Positions 30,980 to 35,491 of a stretch of 35,491 nucleotides of DNA are shown here, piece after piece. The position numbers and the translations under genes are program-made. Location of the stretch: positions 1 through 35,491 of the forward strand of contig JADHTP010000004.1 of NCBI GenBank assembly GCA_016784945.1, in the 5' to 3' direction. Source of the stretch: Deltaproteobacteria bacterium (GTDB taxonomy: Bacteria > Myxococcota_A > UBA9042 > DTJE01). The stretch's first letter is position 1, and every line of letters starts with the position of its first letter. Under the pieces are notes generated by a model that had not been told where the DNA came from, ran no database searches, and saw nothing but the letters and a program-made list of their open reading frames with translations.

Positions 30980-32398
30980 ACCGTCCACGGGATTGATGCG
31001 GATGGCCCGCAGGGAAGACAGGAGACAGGACAGCAGAACCACGAGAACCGACAGGCCGGCAATGGCGGCTATGTCCTCCCAGTGGATGATCGCGGGCAAC
31101 TCGGTGATGTGATAGACTTTCGGATCCAGGGCAAAGCCGATTTTCTGGATCAGGCGCACGATACCGTACCCCAGCACCAGCCCCACGGCCACACCGGCAC
31201 AGCCCAGGATGAACCCGTGGGTCACGAAGACCCGGTACAGCTGACGGCGGGCGGCCCCCAGGGCCACCAGCGTGGAAATCTCCTTCAGCCGCTCTCGGGC
31301 CACCACCAGCTGGGTGCCCACGATGTTGAAGGCCGCCACCACCACGATGATCAGGAAGAACAGGGCAAGGACCACCTTCTGCATCCTCAGGGCCGAAAAC
31401 AGGTTGCGGTTCATCTGTTTCCAATCGATGAGCCGGTACCGGCTGGGCGGCCCCGCACCGAGGTCGCTGTATTCCAGTCCCTTCTTGAGCCGGGACACGC
31501 CAGCAAAGAGGTCCTGCACGTGTGGTTCGCGGTCGGCGGGGGGCAGGATCCCTTCCGTGAGACGGGACGCATCGCGCCGAAGCCTGGCCGCGTCCCGCAC
31601 CAGGTCCGGGAGTGTATAGGGTTGGAGGGCGGACAGGACCTCCAGGCGCATCCGATCCGTGTCGAACAGGTCTTCGAGACGAATTTCGATCCATCGCACG
31701 GCGGGTCCCCGATTGAGGAACCGCTGTGCCGATGCCAGGTCCATCACCACCAGCCGTGAGTCGTACTCGTAGAACCCCGAATCGAAACAGTCCCTGACCA
31801 CGAAGGACTCTTCCATGGGGGCCATGCCCAGGGGACCGGCGGTGCGACCTTCGAGGCCGCGGATGGGGGTGGTCAGCGTGACACGGTCCCCGGGCGCCAC
31901 CCGCAGCCGATCGCGCAGCTCGCACCCGATCACCACCTCCATGGGGGCGCCTTCCTGAAAACGAATGGATTCCAGTGACCCGCCGTGGGTCAGGTCCCTC
32001 AGGTTGGAAACCCCGTCAATCCCGTCCAGGGCCACACCCTTGACGATGGCGCCGGCGGTGCCCGAGTCCGACGAGACCATCATCTCGTCGTAGGTGGAGG
32101 GATTGGCCCCCTGAACCCCGGGGACCCGGGACAGCCGATTGGTGACCTCCCGGTAGTCTTCGAACCGTTCACCCCTTTTCAACACCACCAGGTGGGGATA
32201 GACACCGAGGATCCGTTCGCGGAAGGCCTCCTCGAAGCCGCCGGTGACGGACAGGACCGCCGTCAACGTAGCCACCCCCACCCCGATCCCGAGGACGGAC
32301 ACCACCGTGGCCACGGACACACGAGACCGGTTCCGACCCGCGAAAAGGGTCAGGCCCATGGACCATGAAAAAGGCAGTCTCTTGAGGAGTCCTCCCAC
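30962..32398 (-). CDS. LolC/LolE-type lipoprotein-releasing ABC permease
   Basis: The 478-residue FtsX/MacB-fold permease has a first membrane helix at about 29-53 (VATVVSVLGIGVGVATLTAVLSV), a large periplasmic domain to about 340, then three helices in the last 140 residues with the family motif LVVARERLKEISTLVALGA. LolCDE extracts mature lipoproteins from the inner membrane and hands them to LolA. The periplasmic domain contains about 60 extra residues (LPDLVRDAARLRRD to SDLGAGPPS) compared with what I expect for LolC. The GTG start at 32398 has GGGAGA upstream. No lolD ATPase is adjacent. The gene is divergent from a second lnt, so two lipoprotein-maturation steps share one 78-bp control region. 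Confidence 0.88.
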   Translation of the reverse strand: MGGLLKRLPFSWSMGLTLFAGRNRSRVSVATVVSVLGIGVGVATLTAVLSVTGGFEEAFRERILGVYPHLVVLKRGERFEDYREVTNRLSRVPGVQGANPSTYDEMMVSSDSGTAGAIVKGVALDGIDGVSNLRDLTHGGSLESIRFQEGAPMEVVIGCELRDRLRVAPGDRVTLTTPIRGLEGRTAGPLGMAPMEESFVVRDCFDSGFYEYDSRLVVMDLASAQRFLNRGPAVRWIEIRLEDLFDTDRMRLEVLSALQPYTLPDLVRDAARLRRDASRLTEGILPPADREPHVQDLFAGVSRLKKGLEYSDLGAGPPSRYRLIDWKQMNRNLFSALRMQKVVLALFFLIIVVVAAFNIVGTQLVVARERLKEISTLVALGAARRQLYRVFVTHGFILGCAGVAVGLVLGYGIVRLIQKIGFALDPKVYHITELPAIIHWEDIAAIAGLSVLVVLLSCLLSSLRAIRINPVDGLRKIA

Positions 32399-32476
32399 CA
32401 GCTCTCCCGGATGATCGGGGGTCGCAACGAAGAATACTATTGACTATTGGCGCAGGACTGTCGACCATTTTCACCC

Positions 32477-34060
32477 GTGAGCACTCAATCGAAACTCCGG
32501 TCGGGGCCCTGGTGGAAAGTGCTGCTTTGTGCCCTGGCCACCGCCGCGATGCTCGTGGCGATCCTTCCGGACCACGGCCTCTGGTACCTGACGCCGGTGG
32601 CCCTCATTCCCCTGTTCTTCGTGCTCCCGGACCTGTCCTGCGGCAGGGGATTTCTGGCCGGGTGGCTGGCGGGGACCCTGGCCAACATGGGCATCTTCCA
32701 CTGGATCGTCCATACCGCCGTCACCATGAGCGAGTTTCCCTTTGCCCTGGCCTTGCTGGTTCTGCTGGCCTTTGCCATGTACTCCGGCCTTCCGTTCGGA
32801 TTGCTGGCCCTGGTGGGCCGCTCCCTGCTCAAACGACGGGGGGCCGTGTGGACCGTGCCGGCGGCCCTGGTGACCCTGGAATTCCTGTGGCCCAACCTCT
32901 TTCCCTGGCACCTCGGCAACGCCTACTTCCGGGTGCCCCTGCTGATGCAGGGAATGGACCTGACGGGAATCTACGGAGGCTCGTTCGTCTCGACCGCGGT
33001 GGCCGTGGCGGCGGCCACCTGGCTCCGCGGACGCAACCGAGGGGACCGGGTGCCCCTTTCCGTGCCGGTAGCGGCCGCGATCCTGGTGGCGGCCTGGACG
33101 GGCTACGGCGCCATCCGGCTCCAGACCCTGGACAGGGGCGAATCGGCCCCCACGCTGACCCTGGCCCTGGTGCAACCCGACATCACCGCCGAAGACAAGA
33201 AGCGCCGCGATGGCAAGAGCCGGAAGGCCCTGTTCGCCAGGTTGAAGGGGCTCACGGAATCGGCGGACCTGGAAGGTGTGGATGCGGTGGTCTGGCCCGA
33301 AGGGGCCTTTTCCTTCTATTTCGCCCCGGATTCGGAAGGACGGAAGGGCTGGACGAACATCGTTCAGACGTCCCGTCGCCTGGTGGCCATGGTAAGGGAC
33401 CTGGAAAAGCCCCTGGTGTTCGGATCCCTGACGCGCCCGCTGAACTCGCGCACCCGCAACTCGCTGGTCATGCTGGGTTCCGACGGACGGGAAGTGGAGC
33501 GCTACGACAAACGGGTCCTGCTGGCCTTCGGCGAGTACATGCCCCTGTCGGACACATTCCCGTTCCTCAAGAAGAAGGTCAAGGAAGTGTCGGACATGGT
33601 GGGAGGGGACCGGGCGGTTTCCTTTCCCGTGGGTCCCGGCCGGGCCCTGGGTTCCATCTGCTACGAGGCCATCTTCCCCACGCTCACCCGCCAGTCCCTG
33701 ATCGAGACCGGATCCAATCTCATCCTGAACGTGACCAACGACGCCTGGTTCGGCACCAGCGGTGCTCCGGCGCAGCATCTCATGGTCCAGGCCCCCCGGA
33801 CCGTGGAACTGCGGGTTCCCCTCGTCCGACTCACTGAGACGGGGATCTCCGCCGTGATCGGGCCATCGGGCGAGTTCGCCTACGAAACGGAACTGCACGA
33901 AAGACGGGTGGACCGGGTGGTCATTCCCATGGTGGACGGATCGAGCGTCTACCGGGAGGTGGGGGACGTTTTCGCGTGGGCCTGCGTGGCGCTGGTGATC
34001 GCGTCCCTGGCCACGGGCTACTTCAGGAGGAAGAAGTCCCTTTCCACCAGGATCGGATAG
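32477..34060 (+). CDS. lnt: Apolipoprotein N-acyltransferase, second copy, ordinary architecture
   Basis: The 527-residue Lnt has membrane helices over about 15-215 and a nitrilase domain to about 485, with a last helix at about 497-515. The triad is E275 (VVWPEGAF), K345 (RYDKRVLLAFGEY) and C395 (SICYEAIF); E353 and E397 are also present. The E-to-K distance is 70 residues, as in E. coli, and there is no propeller. LNVTNDAWFGTSGAPAQHL near 416 is shared nearly word for word with the first Lnt (LVNVTNDAWFGKTSEPYQHL), so these are paralogues. GTG 32477 is preferred; TTG 32447 would add ten residues. No strong ribosome binding site is visible. A weak TACTAT box lies at 32434-32439. The end overlaps the small membrane gene by 43 bp. 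Confidence 0.93.
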   Translation: MSTQSKLRSGPWWKVLLCALATAAMLVAILPDHGLWYLTPVALIPLFFVLPDLSCGRGFLAGWLAGTLANMGIFHWIVHTAVTMSEFPFALALLVLLAFAMYSGLPFGLLALVGRSLLKRRGAVWTVPAALVTLEFLWPNLFPWHLGNAYFRVPLLMQGMDLTGIYGGSFVSTAVAVAAATWLRGRNRGDRVPLSVPVAAAILVAAWTGYGAIRLQTLDRGESAPTLTLALVQPDITAEDKKRRDGKSRKALFARLKGLTESADLEGVDAVVWPEGAFSFYFAPDSEGRKGWTNIVQTSRRLVAMVRDLEKPLVFGSLTRPLNSRTRNSLVMLGSDGREVERYDKRVLLAFGEYMPLSDTFPFLKKKVKEVSDMVGGDRAVSFPVGPGRALGSICYEAIFPTLTRQSLIETGSNLILNVTNDAWFGTSGAPAQHLMVQAPRTVELRVPLVRLTETGISAVIGPSGEFAYETELHERRVDRVVIPMVDGSSVYREVGDVFAWACVALVIASLATGYFRRKKSLSTRIG

Positions 34061-34266
34061 TCGAAGACCGTCTGCAGCAGCAGGAATCCCACACCGAACA
34101 GGATCGAGGCGACGCTCACGAAGAGCGTCACATATTCGTGCCAGGCGCGCCGACGCACCAGCAGGCCCAACAGCAGGATGGTGATCCCCGTACACAGCAG
34201 GGCGAGAAAGGCGAAGAGCCGGACATCCACCAGGATCCACCCGGCATACAGACCTGCCCGGGTCAT
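34018..34266 (-). CDS. Small membrane protein of unknown function
   Basis: This 82-residue protein starts at ATG 34266 in an ATGA overlap with the stop of the CPBP gene. It has two clear hydrophobic helices (about residues 14-38, LFAFLALLCTGITILLLGLLV, and about 45-66, VTLFVSVASILFGVGFLLL) separated by a short basic loop (RRRAWHE), and a polar tail ending in FFLLK. A longer ORF in the same frame starts far upstream but is only the shadow of the CPBP gene. I recognise no family. Coupling to CPBP suggests a joint membrane role. Its last 43 bp overlap lnt on the other strand. Confidence 0.65.
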   Translation of the reverse strand: MTRAGLYAGWILVDVRLFAFLALLCTGITILLLGLLVRRRAWHEYVTLFVSVASILFGVGFLLLQTVFDYPILVERDFFLLK

Positions 34267-34850
34267 GGGCGCCCCTCCCGGTACAGACGGATCACCAGCG
34301 GGATGTTCACCGCATCGATGACGGCATGGGCCACAGCGGGCGCCAGCACCCCTCCGGACACCATCCTCAGACAGCCCAGCATCACGCCGGTCACCAGGGC
34401 AAAAACGCTCCAGGTCAGGAACCGCCCCCGGAACAAACCATGGGCCGCGCCGAAAAGCAGGGAGGTTCCGGCCAGGGCCGCCGTGTCCCCCCAGGCGGAC
34501 CCGATCAAGGTCCAGAGCGTACCACGGAACACCGCTTCTTCGGCCAGGCCGGCCGTCAGTGACAACAGAAGCGCTCCCCAGACGGGAATCCCGTCGAGGA
34601 CCTCGCCGAGCAGCCCGATCAGGCGTTTTCCGGCCCGCGTCCTGGCGGCGAACACCAGGGACAGGACGGCCACGGGAAGGCCGGCCAGGAGGCCCCAGGC
34701 CAGGTGGTGCGGCCAGGGGGTGGGACCGATCCACCCATAGCCTACGGTGTGGGGCCACAGGCGGGAAGAAGCCTCGGAGGCTGCCAGGATCAATCCGTAG
34801 AAACCCGCGGCTGCCAGGATGAAACCGATCCTCGAGCGGGACGAATCCAT
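34263..34850 (-). CDS. CPBP-family intramembrane metalloprotease-like protein
   Basis: The 195-residue polytopic protein of the CAAX-protease/bacteriocin-processing (CPBP, Rce1-like) family has all the motifs: E104-E105-x3-R109 (AEEAVFRG), FGAAH with H137, and H175-x3-D179 (AHAVID, where Asn or Asp is usual). About six to seven membrane helices are predicted. Relatives cleave prenylated or bacteriocin-type peptides or act in envelope functions; the bacterial substrate is unknown here. ATG 34850 is the first good start, but no ribosome binding site is seen, and a GTG at 34874 is equally bare. About 75 bp upstream the sequence turns into an IS remnant, so the native promoter may have been lost. 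Confidence 0.82.
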   Translation of the reverse strand: MDSSRSRIGFILAAAGFYGLILAASEASSRLWPHTVGYGWIGPTPWPHHLAWGLLAGLPVAVLSLVFAARTRAGKRLIGLLGEVLDGIPVWGALLLSLTAGLAEEAVFRGTLWTLIGSAWGDTAALAGTSLLFGAAHGLFRGRFLTWSVFALVTGVMLGCLRMVSGGVLAPAVAHAVIDAVNIPLVIRLYREGRP

Positions 34851-34923
34851 GGCCCAACCGTAGGTCAAACGCACGGACGGGGCAACCGCCCACAGAAAAC
34901 GATCCCTTGTAGGGGCGAAGCGT

Positions 34924-35336
34924 GTGGCCGAGTTCGAGCGGGAGAACCAGAAGCTGACACGGAAGCTGTCGAACGCGGAGCTGATAATCGAAGTCCAAAA
35001 AAACGTGGCATCGCTCCTCGGGATCTCGATGGAGACCGAGGAGAAGGGGAAGAAGGGGAAGAAGGGGTGATGCAGGCCGTCGCACAGATCGCGCCGCAGG
35101 TGGGGACCACACTGGCGTGCCGTGCGCTCGGTGTTCCCCGGGCGACGTTCTACAGGCTGCGGCAGGCTGCGGCAGCTCCCCCGGATGTCGAGGTGCTGCG
35201 GCGTCCGCGCCCAACCAGGTCTGGTCCTGGGACATCACGAAGCTCAAGGGGCCGGTCAAGTGGGTCTACTTTCACCTGTACGTCATCCTCGACATTTTCA
35301 GCCTGCACGCCGTAGGCTGGATGGTCGCCACCCGAG
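34924..35336 (+). mobile_element. IS3-family remnant, internally deleted
   Basis: Residual orfA is at 34924-35070, with the leucine-zipper-like end VAEFERENQKLTRKLSNAEL and a Gly/Lys tail. orfB begins at ATG 35070 in a TGATG overlap (ALGVPRATFYRLRQ helix-turn-helix start). It then jumps, in another frame, to the integrase-core segment NQVWSWDITKLKG and VILDIFSLHAVGWMVATREN at about 35207-35336. The helical region between them, normally about 100 codons, is missing, and the catalytic core after the first Asp is also cut off. An in-phase slippery heptamer A-AAA-AAC at 34998-35004 could once have fused OrfA to OrfB by -1 frameshifting. Terminal inverted repeats are not seen. It is inactive. Confidence 0.75.
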
Positions 35337-35491
35337 AAAATCGGCGTGGAGTGGGCGGAAGTCTGCTTCGTGCCGACCGCTGTAGGCCACAGCAAGAAAG
35401 GTCTTGAGTACCGCTACCTGGCAACGCGGGAGGCGATGCGCGATACGGAACTGCCCGGGCTGGAATCACTGCGAGAACTGCCTTTTCCCAC
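35337..35491 (+). mobile_element. Transposase fragment, IS1380-like, abutting the IS3 remnant and running off the window
   Basis: From about 35337, in a different frame from the IS3 remnant, the reading is open to the last base and encodes a typical DDE-transposase stretch (IGVEWAEVCFV, GHSKKGLEYRYLATREAM, LPGLESLRELPFP). From memory of the family this matches the middle of IS1380-type transposases. The N-terminal half is absent: the IS3 sequence ends and this begins within a few bases near GAGAAAATC. The right-hand part is outside the window, so whether it stays open is unknown. Confidence 0.5.

Noticed and set aside
32471..34240. A 589-codon minus-strand frame over the second lnt
   Set aside because: It is the shadow of lnt with low-complexity Gly/Arg/His composition and no ribosome binding site.

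Overview
The window is GC-rich, with strong G/C preference at third codon positions, and comes from a Gram-negative bacterium. Lol-type lipoprotein export, two apolipoprotein N-acyltransferases, several lipoproteins and a MurNAc-recycling kinase/nucleotidyltransferase pair all imply an outer membrane and peptidoglycan. SelA, a lysine 5,6-aminomutase subunit, methylmalonyl-CoA mutase, tandem receiver proteins and a long Cys-repeat fibre protein with a chaperone tail suggest a deltaproteobacterial-grade lineage (Desulfobacterota, Myxococcota or relatives). That placement is an inference from gene content; no 16S or ribosomal marker is present.

Layout. 1-1550 (+): 3' part of kamE, translationally coupled to an agmatinase. 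1551-1898 (+): an AT-richer regulatory stretch with two abutting palindromes in front of a 68-residue four-cysteine protein. 1902-4937 (-): selA, a small hypothetical gene and an SCP-x-like thiolase. 5090-5632 (+): a Lys/Ala/Glu-rich lipoprotein. 5641-6144: a frame-switching, probably decayed small secreted-protein gene. 6141-10883 (+): speD, ftsH and a large secreted PPC-repeat protein. 10941-11834 (+): truA. 11730-14657 (-): HEAT-like lipoprotein and MOP-superfamily flippase. 14820-19092 (+): two receiver proteins, a DUF167 protein and an Lnt carrying a beta-propeller inserted in its catalytic domain, all closely packed or overlapping. 19106-21081 (-): AmgK/MurU-like pair. 21197-24763 (-): 1188-residue secreted fibre-like protein ending in an S74 intramolecular chaperone. 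25237-30979 (+): Pro-rich lipoprotein, biotin carboxylase, biotin carrier protein, methylmalonyl-CoA mutase large subunit and ArsA-like ATPase. 30962-32398 (-): LolC/E-type permease, divergent from a second, ordinary lnt (32477-34060, +). 34018-34850 (-): small membrane protein and CPBP-family membrane protein. 34924-35491: an internally deleted IS3-family remnant joined to an IS1380-like fragment that runs off the window.

How the genes work together. Agmatinase and SpeD are two steps of polyamine synthesis. The biotin carboxylase, carrier protein and mutase are parts of a propionyl-CoA to succinyl-CoA route, but the carboxyltransferase and the B12-binding mutase subunit are not here. Lipoprotein biogenesis is a recurrent theme (two Lnt, LolC/E, at least three lipoproteins).

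The most unusual item is the 861-residue Lnt at 16507-19092. Its catalytic Glu and Lys are about 388 residues apart, against about 70 in the second Lnt of the same window. The extra segment is a run of about 40-residue repeats that looks like a periplasmic beta-propeller built into the nitrilase fold. Its immediate upstream neighbours are two receiver proteins, one with Glu in place of the phospho-accepting Asp.
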